This document shows positions 27,701 to 39,162 of a DNA stretch of 64,000 bases, piece by piece. Position 1 is the stretch's first letter. Each line of letters begins with the position of its first letter. The notes below the pieces were generated by a model. It searched no databases and was not told where the DNA came from. It was given only the letters and a program-made list of their open reading frames with translations. This stretch comes from Pampus argenteus (lineage: Eukaryota > Chordata > Actinopteri > Scombriformes > Stromateidae), in the NCBI GenBank assembly GCA_036937835.1, contig CM072864.1:4778501-4842500 (forward strand). The letters run 5' to 3'. The position numbers were made by a program, and so were the translations under genes.

Positions 27701-28600
27701 CTCTGATGTTTGACTGACAATGGCTACAGATGAACGTGAAGTAATCAAAAATCTGTGAAAAAAAAAAACCCCAACTGAAACAATGCACAAGAAATCAGCA
27801 GGAATCAGTGATTCGACTGAATAATCTGTGAATCCCATTCAGATCATTGGGTTTAGATCCATCAGATGACCAGGCGGGATGTTGGATCTCCAACACAGGC
27901 GGAGAACTAGTTAACCTATCAAACAAATCACTGTTACTCACCAGAACTCATTGTGTGTATATCACTGTGATCTAACAAACGTGTTGAATCAACGTCTGTC
28001 CTCATAAAACATTTGCAATCCTGCATCATTTACATCCGTGTTTACTAGCTTACAGTCTGTATTACAGCCACCGTTAGATCAGTGGAATACTGTGAAAGGA
28101 TTGGTAGGACTTGTGTACCGCATCGTTCGCGTGCACATGCATGTAAATCTTCAGGCGTGTGCACGAGGCAAACAAAGCCATTAAAAAAAACCTGCTCCGC
28201 AGTGTTACCAGAGGTCACAAACTCCACAAGGAACCTTTAAGTCTTGACTCTTCGCTCCTCTGGTTTCACATTGTTGGCAGCCGCGTATTCTGCTGTCTAA
28301 AGGATCAAATTATATATATGAGAACTGTTTAAGAGTTCACATCAAATGATCTTACCAGCTGGGACAAAGACGGACATGAGTAACGACCATCAGCCTTTCA
28401 CCTGCAGCCTCGTCCTCACTGAAAAGTTAGATAAGGTAAGGTAGACAGTCACAGTCGACAGGGAAGAGGATTTCAGCGAGGGATGATAAAGAATTACGCC
28501 ATTATTCCAACCAAACACAAAATAAAAAGCTCATCCCTGACTTCCTGTTCATAAACACTGGTTCCACATGGAGTTGAGGAATCTGTGTGCTGCAAGGCCC
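27701..28600. other. Intergenic DNA
   Basis: Around 28040-28245 the wording (ttaccagaggtcacaaactc, aaggaaccttta) is repeat-like, but I found no second copy in the window. No gene is seen. Confidence 0.4.
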
Positions 28601-28860
28601 CCTACCCTCCTCATCTAATTGAGATGTCTGCAAATCCCGATAGCGTCACATCTTTCCCTCAAAACTTGTGGGATCCCTGAGGGAAATCCTATAAGATTAT
28701 TAAAAGCAACTAAGCAGCCTTTTAAGTTGCAGACTAACAGAGCCGGTGGCACCCCAGGCATTTTTTTTTTTGACTCTCATAGCCAGCCGCAGGCTCTCAC
28801 GGCAATTGGTCCAGTAAAATTCTGCGGTATCCCTAAAATACGCCCCGTAGGGAGAAAGGA
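28601..28860. promoter_or_regulatory. Candidate conserved regulatory block 7
   Basis: Repeat-free, GC-balanced block holding catctaattgagatg, taagattattaaaagc and ggcaattggtcc, ending in a G-rich stretch at 28859-28886. A 90-residue plus frame crosses it but shows no domain. I favour a non-coding conserved element. Confidence 0.33.
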
Positions 28861-28999
28861 GGAGGGGAGGGAAGGGGGAGGGGGGGTATGAGAGGCAAAT
28901 GGTGACAAAAAAGAGAATATAAAGAGACTTAGCTAAAAAGACATCATGTACACAGACTCTTTAAAGCTGTACTCTAAACACACACACACACACATACAG

Positions 29000-29035
29000 T
29001 AGCTTCCAAAAGTCTGAGACCACTTTCCCATTTAC
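29000..29035 (+). mobile_element. Tc1-like terminal-repeat remnant
   Basis: The word tccaaaagtctgagaccac matches the opening of the Tc1-like relic at 20092 with one difference. The sequence after it does not look like a transposase, so this is probably an end fragment or a non-autonomous relative. Confidence 0.45.
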
Positions 29036-30880
29036 CTGAATGGTAGTGGTAGTGCTAATGGATATTCATGGAGACAATGGGATACAAACTCGTTTTTTTT
29101 TTCTCTCCTGTGATGATGCACAACAAGAAGACAGCTGACAGAGTCCACTCAGGTCTTCTCTGCTAGTATTGACCCTATCAGACTCAGTTAGAGGTAATGA
29201 AACGTGTGCAGATTCGAGGTTGCGTCTCTGCTCCCAGGAACTGGGCGGATGTATGAAGACATTTCAGTTTTTCCAACATATGACAATCCGGTTTCAGAAT
29301 TCATAATTTACTGTTTTCTTTATGGCCTATGACTTTAGTCTTTGTTTTATCGTTCTGGCATTTTGCACAAGAATATGGTCAAATTTAAGACACCGATGAT
29401 ACACAACAGGCCGAATCGGGTCCAAACTATTAGATCATTGTGTAAGTTTGAGATGAGAACTGAGGGACTTGCTTCGTTCTTGTTTCAACATTATATATCA
29501 TTCACTAGAAGTTGAAAATGCATTTTCCATGTCACTGTGTCTTCAAGAAACTTGAACCTAACTCAAAATAAGCAGTTTGTAAAAAAAAAAAAAAGGAGAA
29601 CGGATAGCGATGGATTCAAAGAAAAAAAAAAGATGAAGAGCAAAAAACAAAAAATATTAATGCAAAGAGCAGAGGGTGTGTGTGTGTGTATGTGTGTGTG
29701 TGTGTGTGTGTGAGTCAGTGTGAGTGTGACTAAAGTGCTTGCTGCCATATGCACCACTATCTCCCTCAGCGTCCAGGTAGCTGGAGGTGGCAGCTCCTCC
29801 GCCCCCGAGCGCTGGGCCGTCTGATCAGCTTCCAGACTCCCACTCACCCTCCAGGAGCAACGAGTCAGCCTCCGCCACCGAGCCCGATTTAGCCACCACT
29901 AGCACTAACATGGTGTGGGGGGGGGGGGGGGGGGGGGTTGGAAGCTGCCGGTCCTCTGGAGCTTTCAAAGGCTCTCTCCATCAAAGACTGGATGACAACC
30001 TGAAAGCTACCGCGTGAAGGCAGAGCGAAACAGAATATGTGTGGAGATAGAGGAAGAGGAGTGATGTGCATATGGGTGGAAGAGATGGAGATGGAAAGAT
30101 GGAGGAGAAGAGAGTGTGGATTAAAGTGGGGAAGAGAGACAGAGAGAATACATCTGATCCAGACAAATGAAATGAAATCTGATGTTATTATCTTAAAATA
30201 ACACATATATATATATATATGAACTGAGGGGCTGCATAAAGGGTTAATATCAGTTAGATAAGTAAAAAACATGAAAACATATTCCAGTAGAAAAGTAAAA
30301 AATATAGGAATGAAAATGTGCAGAATATGTCACCTTTCAGGTTTCTATGGATACTGTTCAGGCACATCATAGCAACTGATTAAAGTTAGGACTGCGGTCC
30401 AATATAGAACAGGTAACACTGATTTAAAACATGCCAAACACACACGTGACATTATAATCATCCCTGTATGTACACACACACAGCTACGAAATCCAAGACA
30501 AGTTTGTTTATTGACTTCAACATGAATGATATACCCGTTCAAGCCTCGCTTATATACAAGCAACATTTGTGTCTACATTCTGTTCTCGCCGACTTGACAA
30601 GAGAGAGACACACAGACAATACCGTTTTAGCCTGAGTACATCCTGCTCTGTGAGATGTGTTCAGCACAGAACAGAACGGGGCCAAAAACAGGATTAAAGT
30701 CAGGCAGCTACACGGCAGCCACGTCTGAACAGCTAAAAGAAGATGGCATTACAGACAAACTGGCACGATTGGTGTTCTGTAAAGGGATATTGTCACCATC
30801 AAACATGACTAGAGTGTAGGAGCACACGGGGTTGGCAGACAGTCAAACCAGGGTCCATTCTCTCCTGACGTTTTACATTT
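29036..30880. other. Intergenic DNA with simple repeats
   Basis: It contains a (GT)n run at 29676-29712, a 21-base G homopolymer at 29917-29937 and (AT)n at about 30205-30221. Pro/Ser-rich frames near 29787-30017 are composition-driven. No gene is seen. Confidence 0.55.
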
Positions 30881-31210
30881 GTTCCCCACCTCTCATGGAT
30901 TTAGAGCCATTGGATCGGTTTGAGTGTGGGCTAGTGAGAAATGCAACGATCCAGCAATCTTTAAATCCATAATGAACGCAATGAAGGGATTTGGTCAGGA
31001 ATCCAATTCAGATTGGCCTGTCATTTTTTGGCGTGTAAATCCAAAGCTGGCAGGGTTTGGCATCACCGACGAGGGCGTCTGGAAGGCGGTTTCTTTGATG
31101 TCCTTGGCCGGCCGACCGTGTTGGACAGTCACCAGGCTTTCAGACGCCAGGTGATACCTGCAGGACCCTGATGCTTTCACCTGGGAAATTAAAACCAATT
31201 CATCCAACGT
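30881..31210. promoter_or_regulatory. Candidate conserved regulatory block 8
   Basis: Repeat-free sequence of even composition with gattcagtt-like and homeodomain-like words (aaattaaaaccaattc). It is read through by overlapping frames on both strands (30924-31154 plus, 30995-31207 minus), which usually means stop-poor non-coding DNA. No domain is seen in either. Confidence 0.27.
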
Positions 31211-31219
31211 GATGGAGGT

Positions 31220-31380
31220 AAAGTACTGCAGTAACAGTACATAAGTATTGTGATCCTGATGTAGTTAAAGTACTGCAGTAACAGTACATAAGTATTGTGA
31301 TCTGGATGTAGTTAAAGTACTGCAGTAACAGTACATAAGTATTGTGATCCTAATGTAGTTAAAGTACTGCAGTAACAATA
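31220..31380. repeat. 47-bp minisatellite, about 3.4 copies
   Basis: Copies start at 31220, 31267, 31314 and 31361, exactly 47 bases apart, each opening aaagtactgcagtaacagta. Copies differ at only a few bases. The fourth breaks off after about 19 bases. The unit contains the near-palindrome agtactgcagtaacagtac. Confidence 0.95.
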
Positions 31381-31458
31381 GTGACTGATATATTATTATA
31401 TATGACATCATTATATTATTAATACTGAAGCATCAGTGTTAGAGCAGCATGTTTAGAC

Positions 31459-31650
31459 CAGTGGTTCCCAACCTAGGGGTCGGACCCCTCCAAAGGGTCA
31501 CGAGGTAAATCTGAGGGGTCGTAAGATGATTAATGGGAAAGAAGAAAAAAACAAAGTTCTGATTCAAATCTGTTTTTCGGTTTTTGGACTTTTTCTCTAA
31601 TCTTTGATTTTTTTTTTTGCTGAAATATCGGATCAATTGAACATTTACTG
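31459..31650 (+). mobile_element. hAT-type element end
   Basis: The start cagtggttcccaacctagg is the classic form of an hAT-superfamily terminal inverted repeat. It is followed by a ggggtcggacccc stretch typical of these ends. I could not find the opposite terminal repeat, so the right border is a guess and the copy may be truncated. Confidence 0.6.
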
Positions 31651-32058
31651 AAATGAAACCATGTGAGAAGTTTCGAGGTAAAAATCACTATTTGGTGGAG
31701 CTGTTAACAACTCATAAACTCATCTCGACCTTGAATTCGGATTATTTTATTAAACTACTGTTCGTAAATTCAAGAGGAGAAGAGAAGAAGAGAAGACCTT
31801 TCTCATTCAAGAGCTAAGTTATAATACACCAGAAATATCCTTTAACAATAGAGAAAACATGAAAAAAAATCCAAACCATTTAAATCATAACGCTACACTC
31901 GGTTCTCTTAAAACTATAAAACCTCAGTTGACTGTATGAAATTTTAATGTTTCCTCTGGTTTTCTTTTTCCCCTCACTCTTTTATTGTTCATCTTAAAGG
32001 AAGTCTTTCAGGCTTTTTTTCATTTTTCCAACAAAAGTCTACTTTGAGTTGGAGCTAC

Positions 32059-32061
<3 letters not shown>
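31651..32061. other. Intergenic DNA
   Basis: A/T-rich sequence without recognisable features. Confidence 0.5.

Positions 32062-32148
<87 letters not shown>
32062..32148. repeat. (AT)37 (GT)6 compound microsatellite
   Basis: A perfect (AT)n run of 74 bases passes directly into a short (GT)n. The apparent Ile-Tyr protein at 32049 is this repeat translated. Confidence 0.97.
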
Positions 32149-33901
32149 AATTTCTATTCAGGAACTCACATTCTGTAACAACAACTAATAAGTCATTGCT
32201 TATCATATTATCAAGTTACCAGGTTATTGTGCGTTCCTTCATTCACTTTTTTTCTTCTTCTCTTCCTCTGTCTTCGGCACAAAGTGGAGAATCCTGGACG
32301 ACCTCCAAGACCTCGCCTCCCTCCTCCATTTCTGATGCGCCACCTGTCATATACAAACAGATTTCAATGTCTAATCAAGACCATTCACTTTCTCCCCCCA
32401 AGCCGCGTGATGAAAATCCACAGCTTCAAAAACCCTCCTTTTCTATACCAACTGTGAATTTTCATAGAACCACGCACACTCATTAACAGCCCTTGAGTGC
32501 GAGCTGGAAGCTCGGCAGATCGCGTCAAAGTATTCAAGCAGAGAAGACAGCTTTTTTTCTTGCTCTCTCTCTCTCACTCTCTCTCTCTCTCCCCACCGTT
32601 TTCAGTGTCGGTGCCCTCAAGGTTAGCAGATTAGCATCCGACATGAGATGTGGGTATTCAGAGGCGTCCAGGAGGCTGCTCGGGTCCCAGCTCATGCATA
32701 ACACTGTGCAAAAGCTATTAGCATGCATGACAGTTACAGTATCTGCCTGACAAAACGGGCCGTGTCATGTCATGTCATGTCGTGTCACGCTGGGCTATAA
32801 AGTGATCACATCATGATACACTGTGTATCTGCCACTGATAATCAGAGTCTGTGTGGTGTCACCCTGTGTCATGAAATACAAATCGACTTTTTCAAGAGGG
32901 AAAGGCGAGAGAGAGAGTTGTCTCTTACATGTTCGGGGGAAACACTGCATTTGTGTATAATGTGTCTACATTTTCTTGATCTTATGTAAAGTGGTCAAAT
33001 TTGTCAGTTTTATAAATATATAATAAACTGTAATAACACTGCCATGTGTCATAAGAGTGTTATTGTCAAATGCTGGGAGGTGTCATTACGCTAAGACATT
33101 TATTTTATTTTTTTTTTGACAATCTGACAGGCACCTTATCCGAAGCTATTGAGGCCTAACATCACGCCTAGGTCACTTCCAGTCGACCCCACAGCGGTCA
33201 CACACACACACTTCATTTATTTCTGAAATATGATGTGCGTGAAACTTCGAGAGCTGATAAACCCGCCGACCCTCGGCAGCTTGAGCATGAGCGCTGAGCG
33301 GAGGAGAACAGGTGCAGCACACATTAGACTCATAATAAGCAATGATGATCAAGTCCGTAGGAGGAGGAGGACGCTGTAAAACAATAAGGACAGAAGAAAT
33401 GAGAGTGAAGATCAATAACCACAGCGGTGGGAGGGGAGGGGAAGTGTGGGGGTCTCCTTACTGACAGCAGTCATTACCATGAAGCACCAACAGATGTCAC
33501 AGCTGCCGGAAAGCCTAATCTGGACAATTTACACCCCTGTCAGGTCTGTGCAGGTTCCAATGAATCAGGCCGTACAGAGTCACCAGTCTGACACCTGTGT
33601 GCACATATGTAGTACACACACACACATGCATACACACAGAGGAATATACAGTACACTGCATTAACATATTACCCACATGGGCATATAGTACATGCATTAC
33701 ATGCATATGCATACCCACAATACACGCGGTACTCATACCCTTGATAGTACATGTACTCAGCAGGGAAAGAACACAACTCCTGTTTCCTAAATAGATTCAT
33801 TCATCCATCCATCCATCCATCCATCCATGCATGGGTGGATGGGGCCTACTGCCGCATCAAGGAAGAGGTAGATAAACACCTTAGACAGGTTGCCATGCAG
33901 G

Positions 33902-33933
<32 letters not shown>

Positions 33934-34479
33934 CAATATATCACTGATATCCAAGTCTTACAAAACAACCAGGAGTGTAATATGTTGTGGTGAAGGTCTG
34001 GTTGGGCACAAAAACAACTTGTTTGGCGTTAGGAAACGATGGTTTGTGTTAAAATGTGGTAAAAATGTTAAATGTACCAGCAGTAAAATGTCCTGATGTG
34101 ATGGTAAAAAACATCTGATTAGTGGTCTCAAACAGCGCTCTCCTCCTGCTGGTGCATCCTGCCCACTTCCATCTAACTAACTAATTCATGTGTTATTGAA
34201 AACTTGATTTAGTTTCACCGTACGCTCATCTCGCAGACTTTCTCCAGGTAACTAATTTAAATATCTCATAAACATCTCAGGTCTTTGTGGATTCTCCACG
34301 TTTACAAAAATCAATTTTTTCTGTTTTTATCTTTGTATAAATGAGTCGGTTTGTTTGTGAGTCACGCTGACCTGGAACAAAACTCGAGTTCATTAAAGTA
34401 TGAAATAAAAACAAACCATATTAGATACGGTGGCTCATAATGGACAAACAGAACAATCATCGAGCCAAATGATCTACAA
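32149..34479. other. Intergenic DNA with simple repeats
   Basis: (CT)n lies at about 32562-32592, (ATCC)n at about 33802-33828 and (CA)n at about 33906-33933. Between 32470 and 32760 a repeat-free block might be regulatory, but the signal is weak. No gene is supported. Confidence 0.5.
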
Positions 34480-34805
34480 TCTGATTGAAATGAGTAGCTC
34501 ATTGCACGGTTTCCAGTAAACTGGACAATATGGAGCTGAAGAAAAATAACATTTCATTTCGGCAATCAACATGCAGCGTGTTTATATCCAAATGGCAGTC
34601 TTTAGCGGCTGCAGTAATTATGACGGGAGGGAGTCAGGGTGGACGAATAGGGTCAAACAAACATCTGACTGAACATATGAGAGGCACTTACTTTAACCCA
34701 AACCATGATCTTTCCATAAACATAACCGAGCCTTATGGTAGCGCATGGATCCACAACATATTCGACAGCCCATTAGACGCATCTGCTTTTCTTCCTCCGG
34801 ACTGA
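34480..34805. promoter_or_regulatory. Candidate conserved regulatory block 9
   Basis: Repeat-free, even composition, with gcagtaattatgacg and several A/T-rich cores. A 91-residue plus frame crosses it without any domain and with no splice support. Regulatory role is inferred. Confidence 0.27.
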
Positions 34806-37800
34806 CAAACTGCTCGGTTTAGTGGCAAAAAAACAATGTGAGCTGAGACATATCTGCATTCATAATGTTTCTACACACATTCGTTCAGGTCTTTACTTTC
34901 ATTTTTCACTCTGTAACCGAAATAATAATAATCGTATCAAAACTGAAACTAACTCTATTCCATCACCAACAGCACCTCCGCAGCCTGCCAAGCAGATGTC
35001 ACATCAGTGTACTTTCCAGAGCCTTGCTCCATCCTCCTCCTGCTTAACCCCCTGCCCCGCTGTCCTCCAGGGGCCTCACCTGTCAGCATTAGATTTTATA
35101 GAAACCTATAGCTGTCTCTGGATGTGGACATCAATGTATGGCAGGCCTGTGAAATGCATCCAGGCACTCTGATATCTGTCTCCAGCCACTCCCACCACTC
35201 CCTCCCCGCTGTTGCCACTATTCACACTTTCATCTCTCCCCTGAGTACCATCAATAATGCAACGTGGAACTCCTCAAGCAGCGTACACACACACACACAC
35301 ACACAAGGAGTGTGAAGACACACAAACAGGCGCAAACACACAGTCTTGAAAATGCATACACACACACACACACGGAAGGCTCAGTCCGCTCTGTGTCCCC
35401 CGTGTGATTTATAGATGGGCACAGTGAGGGGCTCCTCCAGTGGAGGCCATTATCATGCAGGCAGGCACATCTGCAGACATCAATAAGTATGGCGGGGGGT
35501 CGAGGGGGTGCCAGGGTCACCGCTGTGGGGTGCCCCTGGTGTCAGCAGGATCCCCCTCAGACTGTCACAGCCTTTCACGAGGGGCTCCAACAACAAACAT
35601 CGCCTCCTTCTCGTCGTTCCACAGAGGCTGTCAGTCAGTCTGTTGGCAGTTGAAGAACAAGAGCAAAGGGGCCTCGCTAGGACATGTGTGTTAACAGAGG
35701 AGAGGCCAAAGCCTGCAACCACGACCAGACATGTGCACAGAGGCTACGGCAGAGCAGCGACGCGCAACCTGGCTCTAAATTACAAAACAACGGAGGATAA
35801 AATCTACAGCCCTCGTTTGGTACAAAAGATGTAAAAATTCAGATTAGATCCAAAATGTTGATACGATATGAATCAAAATTTCACTGGGAGATTCTTAGAG
35901 TGACATGAGATGATCATGTGATCATACATAGAGTTTTTTTTTAATGCAGATTTCATACATGTACAAATGTGTGAAAACAACATTAAGAAAAGTCCTGCTG
36001 CTCAACAGCAGCCAGATGATGGTCTGTGGGCTTTTTCTGCTGATGTATGTCCAGAGTAGGAAGCTGTTTCTGGATTTTTTAATAACATTTTTTTTATGCT
36101 CTGAACACCACAAATGAAATTCACTTCCACTTTAATGCGGTAGCGGAAACTGTCTGGATAATGTGTGGACCGAATAGTAAGCTACTGTAACTCTACGCTC
36201 CCTCTGTCAACCTGTTAGATTACTTTTAGTATTTGAGTAGAAAACTGCCCTGCTGTCTTGCTAGATAAACAGTTATGGTAGTAGTTGCCGTGGCAACAAG
36301 TAGTAGTATAATACATACACAGCAAACACATCATCCAGTGGCCTCCAGATCATCCAGTGGCCTTCATCCAGTAGATAACTGCACAGCTCTGGATCATTAT
36401 TGTCTGGTCAGTGAACAAGCTGCTCCAGCACCGTCTGGCCTTGAGACATATAGAGAGAGAGGAGGAAGCACATAAACATTAACTGCATCACTCTGTAGTA
36501 TTAAACTGGCTAAACTAAACTAAAACACGGTTGGCATTTACAGATCTGGAACTACAGTTTAAAAAAGACAAATAAATAAACAAAAAATAAATAAATATTT
36601 AAAAAAATATATATATATATATGTAGCTATATATGTTTGTGTGTTGTGAATGCAGCTGTTGTATCTTCTTTGAATGCAACATACAAACAGAAATGCATGA
36701 AGTCTTGTTGATACTGCGAGGTTGCCAAGCAACCAGCAGCACCGCTTTTTTCCCCCCCGTTTGGTTGGACCACATTAGGATAGGGTATAATGATCCTTAG
36801 AGGTATTCAGATCGGGTCTGTCTATCTATTGGGTTCCTTTTTCATCTTAATTTCAGATATACATACTTCTGTAAGTCTAATGTGGACCTCGAGTGGCCAC
36901 CACCCCCAATGACCTGAACTGGATGCTGACTGCAAACAATCTGTAAATGTTTGCAGCCAGTGTGGCTGTCAGATGGTTGGACAGCGGCTGAACCCCCACC
37001 ACACCTCTCCACCGACCCCATGACAGCCAGAAACTTTTAGTCACATAGTAGTCAGAGTTTGAACTTCTTTCTTAACCTCTCTTGTTTTATTTTTCACACA
37101 ACTACTTCTGACACTATTTCTGCGTACAAAGTGAGTGCAACACTGTCAAAGAAAAAAAAAAAGTCTGCACCCTTAATCCCATTTATGCCAGTCATTACAT
37201 CTCACCTCTCTTAGTAGCTCCATCCAAGTGTAATATTAAATTTTTGACAGAATTTCCAGAAAAACAACAAATTAAAATTTGAATTAATGCACATTTCCAT
37301 CCAATATTTGGATTTGGGTCATTGAGATAAACAGCTGTTGGAGCAAATTTTCCAGTCAGGGGCAATTAAACCATTGCAGAGGAAGAGGGCGAACATAATG
37401 TTGTAATAAAAGAGTGCCAGTCAAACCTCAAATGTTGAAAAACCGTGTGGAAAAAGTGATGGGATTTCATTTCTTGTTTGTTTCATGTATTAATATGAGA
37501 AACAGCCCTTCCTATTGCCCTGAATAGATGTGATGTCTCTTTAGTGGAAGCTTCAGTAGATGCTGAAATCCATAATTCATGTAAGTGTTTATTCACTAAG
37601 TCTGTTTACATTGCACTTTGTCCCATTTTGCATTTATTAATACATCAACTTTTCCACCTCAGCAAAGTGTAAAAACCAGCGTTTCTCCTGGCCTTCATAT
37701 TTGGATGTTCAGAACAACTATTACTACTGAAATGTCCTTGAACAAATCCCTAAATCTCCAGGAAAGCTTCACCATGACCTCCCAGTGGGGTGGGGTTTGT

Positions 37801-38810
37801 GTGTGTGTGTGGGGTGGGGTGGGGTGTGTGGGGGTTCTGTCATGAGAAACATCATCATTATCACAACAATAACAGGATCCCAACACAGAACAATTATTCG
37901 ATTACTTTTACAAGAAGAAAAAGTGCTTCTAAAGTCATTAAGATGTGAAATAACAGCCATGTCAGAGAGAACCCATTAAAAAGCTAGTTGAGGTACCTTC
38001 CCTGAATGACTACTGCAGTAAATCTGCTGAAGTCTGCACATCACTTGTACTGTATGTGAGCGATGCACGTGCGTTCACAGCTCTGGCCGCTCATGTGTCA
38101 GCTCAGTACTTTGCAGAGAGAAGAAGAGAAGAAGTAGAAGAAGAAGAAGAAGAAAGAGAATGAGCCAAGCGAGCGAGAAAATGAATGGACAGAGACTGTC
38201 AAAGTCAAACAAATTCAGAGGGATCAATGTGCAGACTTCGCCTGGCATATCCAAGGGAGCGCCAGACTCAAAGCTCTTCAAGCCCCGCAGTTCAAAGTGG
38301 TGACACGTCCATTAGAATTTCTAATTCTGATCGCATCGACAGGCCTCGGGCTACAACGCAGGCAGAGAACGGGCTGGGAGGAATCTAGGCCACTGTTCAG
38401 AGACGGAGAGAGAGAAAGACAGAGATTACTGTATACTGATGTTATTCCTTCATTATTTAAAAGGTCTAGATACTATACAGCTTTGAGATGAGTCCAAAAC
38501 AATTTTCAAGCTAACGCCGGTAATGTTATGCGCTTTAAAAGTTGGTTATAAATATGCATCGTTTATTCGTTCATTCTCGTCTTTAATCAAGACGAGAGAA
38601 AATAACAGCAGGCTTTGCTCATTTTTTAAACTCCTTCTATGTTCAACAGTTTCAATAATAAAACATACCAACGAGCATTTAATGAGAAAAGTAACGGATA
38701 CGTGTTTGTCACACAGTTCTACTTCTCATGTAGTGGAAACTGCATTTAGTAAAGCTTTGGTCTGGGACCAACATTCGATATTTATATACATGTAGATAAT
38801 TGTGTTGGTC
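34806..38810. other. Intergenic DNA with simple repeats and a G-rich tract
   Basis: (CA)n lies at 35286-35305 and 35357-35373, (AT)n near 36606-36622, a G-rich run at 37811-37834 and a (GAA)n patch at 38130-38155. Overlapping frames at 35440-35834 lie in GC-rich sequence on both strands and have no domain. No gene is supported. Confidence 0.5.
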
Positions 38811-38824
38811 AAGCTACTCTATAG

Positions 38825-39148
38825 TAGACAGCATACCACCCTGAACACGCCCGATCTCGTCTGATCTCGGCTGCTAAGCAGGGTCGGGCCTGGTTAGTAC
38901 TTGGCGGGGAGACCGCCTGGGAATACCAGGTGCTGTACCCCCTTCCCATGGGCCCACCACCCATGGGAGGGGTCTAACGGTGCAAAGAGAGATGGGCGGC
39001 AGTCGGAGGCGGGGACCCTGGCGGTCCAACCCCTGGTTGCAGAAGCTGGCTCTGGCAGAAGTGGCTAGGGAGAGGGAAGTCTGGGCTTCCCTGCTGAAGA
39101 TGCTGCCCCCGCGACCCGACTACGGATAAGCGGAAGAAAACGAAACGA
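38825..39148 (+). mobile_element. 5S-rRNA-headed SINE with target-site duplication
   Basis: Bases 38825-38937 closely match vertebrate 5S rRNA, including the internal control region (gctaagcagggtcgggcctg, ttagtacttgg, gggagaccgcctgggaatac). The rest, to 39148, resembles LINE sequence: a 5'-end-like part (gcggtccaacccctggttgc, agaagctggctct) joined to a 3'-tail-like part (tgctgcccccgcgacccgac, ggataagcggaag) with a gaaac-rich end. It is flanked by aagctactctatag (38811-38824) and aagctactttatag (39149-39162), a 14-base target duplication with one mismatch. That shows insertion by reverse transcription, so it is not a working 5S gene. Confidence 0.88.
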
Positions 39149-39162
39149 AAGCTACTTTATAG

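Noticed and set aside
29563..30272. Pro/Ser-rich frames around the poly-G tract
   Set aside because: Composition artefacts of GC-rich and microsatellite DNA.
32049..32486. Plus-strand 145-residue frame with an Ile-Tyr repeat
   Set aside because: The start is the (AT)n tract and the remainder has no domain or splice support.
38825..38937. Functional 5S rRNA gene
   Set aside because: A target-site duplication frames it together with a LINE-like tail, there is a single copy, there is no T-run terminator directly after it, and the first bases and control region carry changes.
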